Shown: in pieces, positions 1 to 7,823 of the stretch | Numbering within the stretch: the stretch's first letter is position 1 | Layout of the letters: every line of letters begins with the position of its first letter | Source of the DNA: Flavobacteriales bacterium UBA5933 | GTDB lineage: Bacteria; Bacteroidota; Bacteroidia; Flavobacteriales; Weeksellaceae | Length of the DNA stretch: 21,212 bases | Assembly: GCA_002430925.1 (NCBI GenBank) | Contig: DJDD01000014.1 | Span: 1 to 21,212, forward strand | Direction: 5' to 3' | Position numbers and translations under genes: made by a program | The notes under the pieces: generated by a model | Database searches by the model: none | Told to the model about the DNA's origin: nothing | The model's input: only the letters and a program-made list of their open reading frames with translations

Positions 1-550
1 ATAAAATATTTTTTGCTTCGCTTTTTATATCTGATTTAATAAATAATAAACTAAACAAAAAAGCTATAAAGCATGAAAAAAATACTCCTAAAGTCATTAA
101 TCCTATTCTGTAAGGTATCTCACCTAAAGAAAAAGGTATTCCACTAGCCATAGCAGCTATTAAAATAAAAAAGAATGTTCCTGGAGGGTTTAATTTTACT
201 TTTTTTGTAATAATGTATACTATTGTAGAAAAAATTCCAAATACTATATAAGAAATGCAATAATTAAAACTAAAAAAAATTCCAATCAGATAAGAAAATA
301 TAAATCCAAAAGAACATAGCAATAATTTAGATAATCTTCCTAAAAGATTTGCTTCTGTGGGTAAATATAAAATAACTAAACCTCCTAAACTTACAGTCAA
401 AGAAGCACTAAAATTATCTAAAAAATAACCTATTAACAGTGGTAAACCTACACACAATGAAGCCATGACAGGAATAGTCCAATGTCTTTTAGCTTTTCCT
501 ATTTTAAAAATTGATTTTAATTCATTAATTAAATTCTGTTTATACTCCAA
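1..550 (-). CDS. FUSC-family integral membrane protein (partial, C-terminus beyond window)
   Basis: This reading frame stays open for 183 codons from a TTG at 550-548 to the window edge, so only the N-terminal part is visible. An in-frame TAA two codons upstream (556-554) means TTG, or a later internal ATG near codon 29, must be the start. After a basic stretch ending R-H-W-T, several hydrophobic segments follow, and a Pro-Pro-Gly-Thr-Phe-Phe-Phe motif precedes a further membrane segment. This arrangement resembles FUSC proteins (fusaric acid resistance and aromatic acid exporter relatives), which sit in the inner membrane and are often efflux components. It begins 28 bases after the dehydrogenase stop codon, so it may be the third gene of the leftward unit. 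The substrate is unknown, and the assignment comes from N-terminal pattern recognition only. Confidence 0.68.
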   Translation of the reverse strand, partial: MEYKQNLINELKSIFKIGKAKRHWTIPVMASLCVGLPLLIGYFLDNFSASLTVSLGGLVILYLPTEANLLGRLSKLLLCSFGFIFSYLIGIFFSFNYCISYIVFGIFSTIVYIITKKVKLNPPGTFFFILIAAMASGIPFSLGEIPYRIGLMTLGVFFSCFIAFLFSLLFIKSDIKSEAKNIL

Positions 551-578
551 AACTTATGATTTTAAACTATAAAAATAA

Positions 579-1556
579 TTAATTATCAAAAACACTTGGG
601 TTAACAATCGTTGGTAATTTTTTACCTTCTACAAATGCCACAATATTTTCTGCAGCAACTCTTGCCATTCCATTTCTAGCATCAACTGTTGCAGATCCTA
701 TATGTGGGAAAATACATATATTATCTAATGTATTTAATTTTGAATCTTTAGCTAATGGTTCTTTTTCAGTTACATCGAGTCCAGCTCCGAATATATCTCC
801 ATTTTTTAAAGCTGAATATAAATCTTCTTCACTCACAAAACCTCCTCTTGCTGTATTAACCAATATTGCAGAAGATTTCATTTTATTAAATGCTTCTTTA
901 TTAAATTTATGTTGATCTTTTACTGTATAATTTGCATGTATAGTTATTACATCTGATTGTTCTAATAGCTCATCAAAAGAAACATATTTAGCACCCAATT
1001 CTTTTTCTATTTCTGGATGTCTATTTCTATTATGGTAAATAATCGGCATATCAAATGCACCTATACATTTTTTTGCCATTTCATAACCAATTCTACCTAA
1101 ACCTAAAATACCCAAAGTTTTACCTTTTAATTCTTGACCAAGATTAGCAATTGGATTAAAATTACTAGACCATTCACCATTTCTTACTTTATTTAAATTA
1201 AAAAAAGCGTATCTAGCCACCATTTGCATCAATAAGAATGAAGTATCAGAAGTCGCATTACTCAGAACATCTGGTGTATTAGTAATTGCAACACCATGTT
1301 TTGTAGCAGCATCAATATCAACATGATCATATCCTACAGAAAATAATGCTATTGCCTTTATATTAGGACACTCTTCAAAAAATTCTTCATTAAATTTAGA
1401 TTTACCTACACTTAATAAAGCATCACTTTGCTTACAATAACCCAACCATTCTTCGTGTGTCAACTCTTCTTTATCAGGAAAAATAAGTTCAATATTTGGG
1501 TGATTTAATAATTCAATTCCTATTTCTGGAATACGTTTGTTTAAAAAAATTTTCAT
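579..1556 (-). CDS. D-isomer-specific 2-hydroxyacid dehydrogenase (glyoxylate/hydroxypyruvate reductase-like)
   Basis: The 325-residue product has the full plan of the D-2-hydroxyacid dehydrogenase family, which interconverts 2-keto acids and D-2-hydroxy acids with NAD(P)H in the cytoplasm. The nucleotide-binding motif G-L-G-R-I-G lies at residues 152-157. The catalytic Arg is R237 (N-T-A-R-G-G), the Glu is E266 (before P-L) and the His is H285 (F-P-H-I-G-S). Length is normal for the family. The start ATG overlaps the stop of the AraC-type gene (ATGA, 1553-1556), which implies translational coupling, so the enzyme is probably made together with its regulator. The closest functional classes are glyoxylate, hydroxypyruvate and 2-ketogluconate reductases; the sequence alone does not choose between them. 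Confidence 0.92.
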   Translation of the reverse strand: MKIFLNKRIPEIGIELLNHPNIELIFPDKEELTHEEWLGYCKQSDALLSVGKSKFNEEFFEECPNIKAIALFSVGYDHVDIDAATKHGVAITNTPDVLSNATSDTSFLLMQMVARYAFFNLNKVRNGEWSSNFNPIANLGQELKGKTLGILGLGRIGYEMAKKCIGAFDMPIIYHNRNRHPEIEKELGAKYVSFDELLEQSDVITIHANYTVKDQHKFNKEAFNKMKSSAILVNTARGGFVSEEDLYSALKNGDIFGAGLDVTEKEPLAKDSKLNTLDNICIFPHIGSATVDARNGMARVAAENIVAFVEGKKLPTIVNPSVFDN

Positions 1557-2398
1557 AATGTTTGTTTTAATTTATTTGTGTATTGTGATGGACTTGTATT
1601 TTTATGCTTTTTGAAATAATTTGTTAAATGACTTTCATCTGTAAAACCAAATTCATTTGCAATTTGTTTAATAGTATTTTGCTTAAATTCTAATCTCTTT
1701 TCAATTAATTTAATCCTATAATCATCTAAATATTCTCTAAATGAAACATCAAAATTGCGCTTAAAATATGAACTAAAATAATTCTCTGCGATATTGAAAT
1801 GTGATGAAATCGACTTTATTCTTATCTTTTGAGGATCATATATATTTTGGTTGATATATGAAATAAGATCTTCATTATTAGGAGCTCCATCATCTATTCT
1901 AATATTAAATTTATCAGCTGCTTCTCGAACCAATCCAAAAATGGATAAAATCTGGAAAAATACTAATGGAGATGAAGTTATATTTGGTTTACAATTATAT
2001 GACAAAATATTTTCTATTGTCTTTCTTAATATTGTTTTACATGGTTCATCGAATATTAATTTCTCTTCTTTCAATATTTGCTTTCTCATCATAGAAAGAG
2101 GTGAATTTATAAATAAATTATCTGGAGATAAATATTTATTATCTTTGAAATAAGCATCTGTAAACTTTATAAATATTAATCTCGTAGGTTTACTATATAC
2201 TATATAATGTTTATCTTCTGGTGATAATAAAAACAAATCTCCTGTCTTGTAATTAAATACATTATTATTTAAGAAATGTTGTCCTGTTCCTTTATAAACA
2301 TAAATCATTTCATAATATGTATGACTGTGCAAAGGCAAATTATATTGCTCTCTAACCATGTCTTCAATTAATAAAGTTTCATATTGCTTTTTTTTCAT
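1553..2398 (-). CDS. AraC-family transcriptional regulator with N-terminal cupin sensor
   Basis: The 281-residue protein has a two-part AraC-type architecture. Residues ~20-70 form a cupin-like ligand-binding half (H-S-H at 24-26, a Gly-rich turn, then G-D-L-F-L-L-S-P). Residues ~185-280 form the DNA-binding half, with two helix-turn-helix units near 194-214 and 243-265, the second carrying the typical G-F-T-D-E-S-H-L-T-N-Y-F-K-K signature. Such proteins usually bind a small molecule, often a sugar or aromatic compound, and activate neighbouring genes. The gene is divergent from the 18-kb plus-strand array and is separated from it by 146 bases, so it is the natural candidate for control of both directions. 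Its ligand cannot be told from sequence. Confidence 0.93.
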   Translation of the reverse strand: MKKKQYETLLIEDMVREQYNLPLHSHTYYEMIYVYKGTGQHFLNNNVFNYKTGDLFLLSPEDKHYIVYSKPTRLIFIKFTDAYFKDNKYLSPDNLFINSPLSMMRKQILKEEKLIFDEPCKTILRKTIENILSYNCKPNITSSPLVFFQILSIFGLVREAADKFNIRIDDGAPNNEDLISYINQNIYDPQKIRIKSISSHFNIAENYFSSYFKRNFDVSFREYLDDYRIKLIEKRLEFKQNTIKQIANEFGFTDESHLTNYFKKHKNTSPSQYTNKLKQTL

Positions 2399-2544
2399 AA
2401 AAAAATACTAATGTCATAAAATTACAATTTTTTATAAAGTTATTACAAGAATAAAGTTAGTTATTTTCTAAACCTTTGTTATAACTGTTCAACAATAATG
2501 TCTTAACTTAAAGACAATTATTATGTTCCACCAAATAAGTAAAA
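2399..2544. promoter_or_regulatory. Divergent control region between AraC-type regulator and the plus-strand array
   Basis: This is the only gap that separates oppositely directed genes, so promoters for both must lie here or in the flanking coding ends. It is AT-rich and holds two short inverted repeats next to each other: TTGTT-N10-AACAA at 2476-2495 and GTCTT-N6-AAGAC at 2500-2515. Either could be a regulator site. The arms are only 5 bp, so chance occurrence in AT-rich DNA is a real possibility. No convincing Bacteroidota promoter (TTG, ~19 bases, TAnnTTTG) is seen for the plus direction. Confidence 0.5.
2417..2448 (-). promoter_or_regulatory. Possible Bacteroidota-type promoter for the AraC-type gene
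   Basis: Read on the minus strand, a TTG (2448-2446) is followed after 21 bases by TAATTTTA (2424-2417). This matches the TAnnTTTG -7 element at all fixed positions except the last. It would start transcription close to the ATG at 2398. The spacer is longer than the usual 19, and such matches are frequent in DNA this AT-rich, so this is only a candidate. Confidence 0.22.
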
Positions 2545-3657
2545 ATGAAAAAAATATTATTCATAACCTTTTTGATTAGTAGTATTTTATCTACAAATGC
2601 ACAAACAAAATATGAAATTGTAACTAAAATTAACCCTCCAAATCCAGATCCTTCTGGTATTGCTGTCAGTAAAAATGATCGTATTTTTCTTGGTTTTCCA
2701 AGACATGCAGATAATCATAAAGAATTTGCACTTGCAGAATTAGTTGATAACAAATTAATACCCTTCCCTTCAAAGGATTATGTTTATCCAAGTTCAAAAC
2801 CTTATAAAGATTGGTTAGTTTCTCCACATGGTATATATATAGATAAAAATGATATTTTATGGGTTTTAGACGATGGAAAGAGAGCTGGAATAAAAGAAAT
2901 ACCTGAAGGAGCTGCGAAAGTTGTTGCAATAGATATTAATTCAAAAAAAATACTTCATTCAGTTATCGTTCCTAAAAACGTTTTATCAAGTGAAGCTCAT
3001 TATAACGATCTTCGAGTAGATCTTTCTCATGGTAAACAAGGAACAATATATATAGCTAATTCAGGCTTTGGTCAAAATTTTTCTTTAATTGTATTAGATG
3101 TTGCAACAGGAAAGGGAAAAGAAGTTTTACTTAACCATTATTCTACTTCTCCAGATCCTGAATTTATGGGTTTTTTAGAAGGTCAGCCACATGAATATGA
3201 TTTTAAAAATCAAACTTTCCCAAATGGAGGTGCAGATGGTATTGCAATTAGCCCAGATGAAAAAACACTTTATTGGACTGCCATTACAGGAAGAAAATTA
3301 TACAGTTTACCAACAACTATTTTGAGCAATTTTAATGCGACAGAAAAACAAGTGGAAGATGCCGTAAAATTTGAAGGAGAACATCCTGCTTGTGATGGAT
3401 TAGCAGAAGACGAAAAAGGGAAAATTTTCTTTGGATCTTTTGAACAACAATCAGTATTAAAAAGAAATAAAGAAGGACATTACACTTTACTTGCTCATGA
3501 CAAAGAAAATTTTGTTTGGCCTGATGGATTAGCTTATCGCAATGGTTATTTATATGTAACTCTTGGACAATGGAATAGATTACCAGGTTTTAATGGTGGT
3601 AAAGATTTAAGAAAACCTCCATATTTAGTTGTAAAAATAAAAACTGAACAACAATAA
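2545..3657 (+). CDS. Exported Yellow/major-royal-jelly-like beta-propeller protein (copy 1)
   Basis: The 370-residue protein begins with a clear signal peptide (K-K, a hydrophobic core, then S-T-N-A-Q at about residue 20), so it is exported. The body shows features of bacterial Yellow/MRJP relatives, often labelled L-dopachrome-tautomerase-related and related in fold to SMP-30/gluconolactonase propellers: D-I-L-W-V-L-D-D-G near residue 105, N-D-L-R-V-D near 153, G-G-A-D-G-I-A-I-S-P-D near 228 and V-W-P-D-G-L near 328. The bacterial function is not established; ligand binding or lactone chemistry is possible. It is the first gene of the plus-strand array and lies 12 bases ahead of an aldo/keto reductase. 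A paralogue of identical length sits at 14673-15785. The family call is firm; activity is unknown. Confidence 0.85.
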   Translation: MKKILFITFLISSILSTNAQTKYEIVTKINPPNPDPSGIAVSKNDRIFLGFPRHADNHKEFALAELVDNKLIPFPSKDYVYPSSKPYKDWLVSPHGIYIDKNDILWVLDDGKRAGIKEIPEGAAKVVAIDINSKKILHSVIVPKNVLSSEAHYNDLRVDLSHGKQGTIYIANSGFGQNFSLIVLDVATGKGKEVLLNHYSTSPDPEFMGFLEGQPHEYDFKNQTFPNGGADGIAISPDEKTLYWTAITGRKLYSLPTTILSNFNATEKQVEDAVKFEGEHPACDGLAEDEKGKIFFGSFEQQSVLKRNKEGHYTLLAHDKENFVWPDGLAYRNGYLYVTLGQWNRLPGFNGGKDLRKPPYLVVKIKTEQQ

Positions 3658-3669
3658 AAAATACTTAAT

Positions 3670-4653
3670 ATGAAATATAGAAAATTAGGAAATAGTGATT
3701 TAGAAGTTTCTGCAATAACTTTTGGAGCTTGGGCTGCAGGAGGATGGATGTGGGGAAGTACAGATAGAAATGATGCTATAGAAGCTATTAAAGCATCCTA
3801 TGATGTTGGAGTAACTTCTATAGATACTGCTCCTATTTATGGACAAGGAACAAGTGAAGAAATTGTAGGTGAAGCTATCAAAGGAATTTCAAGGGACAAA
3901 GTCCAAATTTTAACAAAATTTGGAATGCGTTGGGACTTAGTAAAAGGTGATTTTGCTATGCATAGTAAAAATAATGATGGTAAAGATATTGATGTTTACA
4001 AATATGCTGGTAAAGAAAGTATCATTTACGAATGTGAACAAAGTTTAAAACGCCTTGGTACAGATTATATAGATTTATATCAAATCCATTGGCCTGATTC
4101 TACAACTCCAATTGATGAAACTTTTGAAGCAGTATCAAAACTAATAGAACAAGGAAAAATTCGTTATGCTGGTGTTTGTAACTATGATGCAAAACAGATG
4201 GAGGAAGCTGAAAAGACATTAAAATTAGTCTCTAATCAAATTCCTTTCAGTATGGTTAATAGAGGTATCGAAGATGAAACGGTCCCTTACTGCATCAAAC
4301 ACAATAAATCAATTCTTGCATACAGTCCTTTAGAAAGAGGATTACTAACTGGTAAAATTAATACCAATTATAAATTCCAAGAAGGTGACCATAGAGCTAA
4401 TTTACCTCATTTTCAGCCTGAATTTATTGAAAAAATAACAATTTTATTAAATAAACTAAAACCTATTGCTGAAAAACATCAGGCAACATTAGGTCAACTT
4501 GTTTTACGTTGGACTATAGAACGTGCCGGAATTACAATTGCTTTAGCTGGTGCAAGAAATGCTGAACAAGCAGTACAGAATGCAAATGCAATTAATATTA
4601 ACTTATCTCAAGAAGAAATTAATACAATCAATGAGTTTGTAAACCAATTTTAA
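3670..4653 (+). CDS. Aldo/keto reductase, GSP69/YhdN-like
   Basis: The 327-residue protein is a cytoplasmic aldo/keto reductase, a TIM-barrel enzyme using NADPH to reduce aldehydes or ketones, or the reverse. The catalytic tetrad is complete: D52 and Y57 (I-D-T-A-P-I-Y-G), K83 (L-T-K-F-G) and H140 (Q-I-H-W-P-D). The W-M-W-G segment near residue 26 and the Y-S-P-L-E-R-G-L-L-T-G-K-I block recall the AKR11 group (general stress protein 69 and YhdN). The C-terminal coenzyme-binding stretch G-A-R-N-A-E-Q-A-x-x-N is intact. It lies between the MRJP-like gene (12 bases) and the next aldo/keto reductase (11 bases), in a single transcription unit by spacing. The substrate is unknown. Confidence 0.92.
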   Translation: MKYRKLGNSDLEVSAITFGAWAAGGWMWGSTDRNDAIEAIKASYDVGVTSIDTAPIYGQGTSEEIVGEAIKGISRDKVQILTKFGMRWDLVKGDFAMHSKNNDGKDIDVYKYAGKESIIYECEQSLKRLGTDYIDLYQIHWPDSTTPIDETFEAVSKLIEQGKIRYAGVCNYDAKQMEEAEKTLKLVSNQIPFSMVNRGIEDETVPYCIKHNKSILAYSPLERGLLTGKINTNYKFQEGDHRANLPHFQPEFIEKITILLNKLKPIAEKHQATLGQLVLRWTIERAGITIALAGARNAEQAVQNANAININLSQEEINTINEFVNQF

Positions 4654-4664
4654 TATTTGAAATC

Positions 4665-5789
4665 ATGGACAGAAGAAAATTTATTAAAAATACAACATTA
4701 GCATCAGCAGGTCTAGCTACAATGTCTTCTATTCCTGCTTTCGCAACAAACTTATTCAAAAATAACACCATGGAACAATTTAAAAACTCAGATAAACACA
4801 AAAGATTTCGTCCAAAACATAAAGCAGGTTTTGGTGGAGTTGCTTTAGGAAATGGATTTAATGAAAATCCGAACATAGAATGTTTACAATCTATTGAAGC
4901 TGCTTGGGATGCTGGTATTCGCTATTTTGATACTTCTCCTTGGTATGGTTTAGGAATTAGTGAGCGTAGAATGGGATTATTTCTTAAAGATAAAAAAAGA
5001 GAAGATTATACACTTTCAACAAAAGTTGGAAGAATTTTGAAACCTCATAACGATTTTAAACTAGAACGCGGATTATGGAAGGGACAACTTAATTTTTCGT
5101 ATGAATATGATTATTCTGCTGATGGAGTTAGAAAAAGTGTCGAAGATAGTCTACAACGATTAGGTGTTGGTTCTTTAGATATCGTTTTTATTCATGATTT
5201 ATCTCCAGATAACGGTGATATGAAAGAAGATTGGCTTAAATATTTTGATATTGCTGCTAAAGGTGCTATGCCTGAATTAACAAAAATGCGAGAAGAAGGC
5301 TTGATTAAAGGTTGGGGATTTGGTGTTAATACAATAGAACCTATTATTAAGGCAATTGATGTTGCTGACCCTGACATATTCTTATCTGCATGTCAATATT
5401 CTTTAATACATCATGCTGATGATTTAAACAAAGTGTTTCCAAAAGCTTCTGAAAGAGATATTTCTATTGTTGTTGGAGCTCCTCTTTGTGCAGGTTTTTT
5501 ATCAGGAAAAGACCGTTACTTATATGGAGGTGAATTTCCTAATGGGGTAAAAGAAAAATTAACAGCATTAAATCGTATTGCTAAAAATCATAAGGTAGAT
5601 TTAAGAACTGCCGCATTACAGTTTGCTGCTGCTCCAGAGGTTGTTTCTGCTGTAATTCCAGGAGCACATACAGTACAACAAGCACAAGAAAATGCTGCCT
5701 CTTTTAAAGCTACAATTCCTTCTGATTTTTGGAAAGAATTAAAACATGAAAAATTAATTGAGCAAAATGCTCCTATTCCAATTGTTTAA
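4665..5789 (+). CDS. Aldo/keto reductase with Tat-type signal, D-threo-aldose dehydrogenase-like
   Basis: The 374-residue product joins a twin-arginine-like leader (D-R-R-K-F-I-K at residues 2-8, then a mildly hydrophobic stretch ending S-I-P-A-F-A near 27) to a complete aldo/keto reductase domain. The catalytic tetrad is D89, Y94 (F-D-T-S-P-W-Y-G-L-G), K120 (S-T-K-V-G-R) and H177 (F-I-H-D-L-S). The W-Y-G-L-G-I-S-E and S-T-K-V-G-R-I-L motifs resemble D-threo-aldose 1-dehydrogenase/L-fucose dehydrogenase and pyridoxal dehydrogenase relatives, which oxidise a cyclic hemiacetal to a lactone. The C-terminal G-A-H-T-V-Q-Q-A-x-x-N coenzyme stretch is kept. The Tat leader implies export after folding, unusual for an NAD(P)-dependent enzyme. 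An internal ATG near residue 36 could give a cytoplasmic form, but the leader looks genuine. Confidence 0.88.
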   Translation: MDRRKFIKNTTLASAGLATMSSIPAFATNLFKNNTMEQFKNSDKHKRFRPKHKAGFGGVALGNGFNENPNIECLQSIEAAWDAGIRYFDTSPWYGLGISERRMGLFLKDKKREDYTLSTKVGRILKPHNDFKLERGLWKGQLNFSYEYDYSADGVRKSVEDSLQRLGVGSLDIVFIHDLSPDNGDMKEDWLKYFDIAAKGAMPELTKMREEGLIKGWGFGVNTIEPIIKAIDVADPDIFLSACQYSLIHHADDLNKVFPKASERDISIVVGAPLCAGFLSGKDRYLYGGEFPNGVKEKLTALNRIAKNHKVDLRTAALQFAAAPEVVSAVIPGAHTVQQAQENAASFKATIPSDFWKELKHEKLIEQNAPIPIV

Positions 5790-5793
5790 AACA

Positions 5794-6047
5794 ATGGAAA
5801 AAGAAATAAAAATAGTACAGAAGGTTCACAAACTCTAAATTTTGAGTTAGATAATCATGATGATTTATTTAAGATTTTTGATATGATTCGCTCTAGAAAT
5901 ATTTTTGACTCAGAATAAATTTCAAATGAGTTTGCACTTGGTTTAAAATTATTTACAGAAGTAATTATTAAAAATAAAGAAAATCCTTTATTTGATGAAT
6001 TACATCCAGCAATAATGGATTTTATGAAAAAATTAAAAAGTCAATAA
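5794..6047 (+). pseudogene. Decayed DUF3861-family gene
   Basis: One frame through this gap reads like a DUF3861 protein: a segment with N-F-E-L-D-N-H-D-D-L-F-K-I, then, after an in-frame TAA at 5916-5918, F-A-L-G-L-K-L-F-T-E-V and N-P-L-F-D-E-L-H-P-A, ending F-M-K-K-L-K-S-Q and TAA at 6045-6047. Intact members are about 90-95 residues. Here the TAA falls mid-protein, and the N-terminal ~20 residues and a usable start are missing. The ATG at 5794 opens a different frame that stops after 14 codons, which suggests a small deletion or shift near 5810-5820. The family has no known function. The sites of damage are seen directly; the family name is my recognition of the motif order. Confidence 0.72.
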
Positions 6048-6065
6048 TAAAATTAATCTCATACA

Positions 6066-6920
6066 ATGGAATACATAAAATTAAATGATGGAAACATAAT
6101 TCCTCCTATTGGATTTGGAACCTATAAAGCAACAGAGCAAGAAGGAATAGAATCTGTGAAACAAGCCTTAAAAAATGGTTATCGTTTACTTGATGGTGCT
6201 GCAAGATATGAGAATGAAGAAGCTGTAGGAAAAGGTATAAAAGAAAGTGGTGTTTCTAGAGAAGATGTTTTTATCACAACTAAAGTTTGGAGAGAACATC
6301 TTGGTTATGAAGAAACAAAAAAAGCTTTTTATACTTCTTTAAACCAATTGGGGCTAGATTATATCGACCTGTATTTAATTCATTGGCCTGCCAATTACAA
6401 AAATTTTGGTGATAATTGGAAAAAAGTGAATGCAGATACTTGGAGAGCTTTAGAAGATTTACAAGAGGAAGGAAAAATAAAATCTATTGGTGTAAGTAAT
6501 TTTTTAGTGGAACACTTAGAGGCTTTGTTAGAAACTGCTAAAGTAATCCCAGCAATCAATCAAATAGAATTTCATCCTGGTTATTGGCAACAAGAAGTTA
6601 AAGAATATTGTAATAAAAAAAACATTATTGTAGAGGCTTGGTCTCCATTAGCAAGAGGAAGAGTTTTTAATAACGAATTATTACAAAAAATAGCAGAAAA
6701 ACATCATAAATCAATTCCACAAATTTGTTTAAGATGGTGTTTACAACATCATGTAATTCCTATTCCTAAATCTACAACTGTAGATAGAATCATTGATAAT
6801 ATAGACATTTTTGATTTTGAATTATCAGAAAAAGAAATGCTAGAAATAAATGAAATTCCACAAATGGGATTTAGTGGAGAATTACCAAATGAATGGCCAG
6901 ACCGTTTACCTGCATCATAA
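6066..6920 (+). CDS. Aldo/keto reductase, 2,5-diketo-D-gluconate reductase-like (AKR5 type)
   Basis: The 284-residue length and motifs fit the compact AKR5-like group (2,5-diketogluconate reductases, methylglyoxal reductases), which reduce dicarbonyls and aldehydes with NADPH. The tetrad is D43, Y48, K73 (T-T-K-V-W) and H106 (L-I-H-W-P). Around the first pair the sequence reads L-L-D-G-A-A-R-Y, where the family usually has I-D-T-A-x-x-Y, so the conserved Thr after Asp is Gly. The signature I-K-S-I-G-V-S-N-F and the I-P-K-S-T-T coenzyme motif are present. No signal peptide is seen, so it is cytoplasmic. It follows the decayed DUF3861 gene and lies 12 bases ahead of a beta-hydroxyacid dehydrogenase. 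The family is certain; the substrate is not. Confidence 0.92.
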   Translation: MEYIKLNDGNIIPPIGFGTYKATEQEGIESVKQALKNGYRLLDGAARYENEEAVGKGIKESGVSREDVFITTKVWREHLGYEETKKAFYTSLNQLGLDYIDLYLIHWPANYKNFGDNWKKVNADTWRALEDLQEEGKIKSIGVSNFLVEHLEALLETAKVIPAINQIEFHPGYWQQEVKEYCNKKNIIVEAWSPLARGRVFNNELLQKIAEKHHKSIPQICLRWCLQHHVIPIPKSTTVDRIIDNIDIFDFELSEKEMLEINEIPQMGFSGELPNEWPDRLPAS

Positions 6921-6932
6921 AAAAAGAAAAAA

Positions 6933-7784
6933 ATGAATACAAACAAAATAGGATTTATCGGACTTGGAAACATGGGACATCCGATGGCTAAAAACCTTGA
7001 AAAAGCAGGTTTCTCTTTAGCTGTTTATAATAGAACTATTGAGAAAGCAAAAGATTTTGAAAAACAATCTACTATTTATAATAGTATAGAAAAATTAGTA
7101 GAAAATAGTGATATAATTTTTACAATGCTTACAAATGATAAAGCTGTAAAAGATGTTTATGAACAAATTGTTTCTTTAGACATTAAAGGAAAATTATTTG
7201 TTGATATGAGCACAATATCACAAGAAGCTACAAAAGAGAATGCTAAACTTATAAAAAGTAAAGAAGCTTCTTTGATTGATGCACCTGTTGCTGGAAGTAC
7301 GAAACCAGCTGCTGATGGAACTTTAATCATTATGGTTGGAGGAGATAAAAATGATGTTGAAAAGGCTGTACCTTATTTAAATAAAATGGGAAAATTAGTA
7401 AAACATCTTGGTGAAAATGGAAAAGGAATTGCTGCTAAACTTTCTATTAATTATTTCTTGTCTATGATATATCAAGGTTTAGCTGAAACAGTTTTATTCT
7501 CAGATAAATTAGGTATTGACAAAGGTGATATGCTAGAAATTATAAACGAAAGTGCTAGTGGAAGTGGTGCTACGAAAGTAAAAACTCCTTTGTTACTAGA
7601 GAATGATTTCACACCAGCTTTTGGTTTAGATTTAATGTTAAAAGATGTTTTACTAGCTAAAGATGCTGGAGCAAATTATCCTCTTGGTAAAACTATTTTT
7701 GAATCTTACCAAGCTGCCCATGATAATGGATTTGGAAATGATGATGTCATTGGAATTATCAACTATCTAAAAAATTTAAAATAA
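6933..7784 (+). CDS. NAD(P)-dependent beta-hydroxyacid dehydrogenase (3-hydroxyisobutyrate dehydrogenase family)
   Basis: The 283-residue cytoplasmic enzyme opens with the Rossmann motif I-G-F-I-G-L-G-N-M-G at 6-15. N-R-T at the end of the second strand (33-35) points to NADP preference. The substrate-binding block is D-A-P-V-A-G-S (117-123); most relatives have D-x-P-V-S-G-G, so the Ser and the second Gly are changed. The catalytic Lys is K169 in G-I-A-A-K-L-x-x-N. The family includes 3-hydroxyisobutyrate, tartronate semialdehyde, gamma-hydroxybutyrate (succinic semialdehyde) and GLYR-type reductases. Set among aldo/keto reductases and a VOC protein, semialdehyde or glyoxylate reduction is a reasonable guess but not shown. 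Confidence 0.9.
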   Translation: MNTNKIGFIGLGNMGHPMAKNLEKAGFSLAVYNRTIEKAKDFEKQSTIYNSIEKLVENSDIIFTMLTNDKAVKDVYEQIVSLDIKGKLFVDMSTISQEATKENAKLIKSKEASLIDAPVAGSTKPAADGTLIIMVGGDKNDVEKAVPYLNKMGKLVKHLGENGKGIAAKLSINYFLSMIYQGLAETVLFSDKLGIDKGDMLEIINESASGSGATKVKTPLLLENDFTPAFGLDLMLKDVLLAKDAGANYPLGKTIFESYQAAHDNGFGNDDVIGIINYLKNLK

Positions 7785-7823
7785 ACTTAAATAAACTATA
7801 TAACCACCTCTAAAACTATTAAT

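Noticed and set aside
1851..2153. 100-codon open frame on the plus strand
   Set aside because: It lies wholly antisense within the AraC-type gene, has no recognisable motif and is explained by the AT-rich codon pattern of the real gene.
5820..5850. Short inverted repeat AACTC/GAGTT in the DUF3861 remnant
   Set aside because: Five-base arms inside a recognisable degraded coding sequence; chance occurrence is sufficient explanation.
6749..6973. 74-codon minus-strand frame spanning two plus-strand genes
   Set aside because: It is antisense to the end of the AKR5-type gene and the start of the next dehydrogenase; a poly-Phe run comes from the A-rich spacer. No support for expression.
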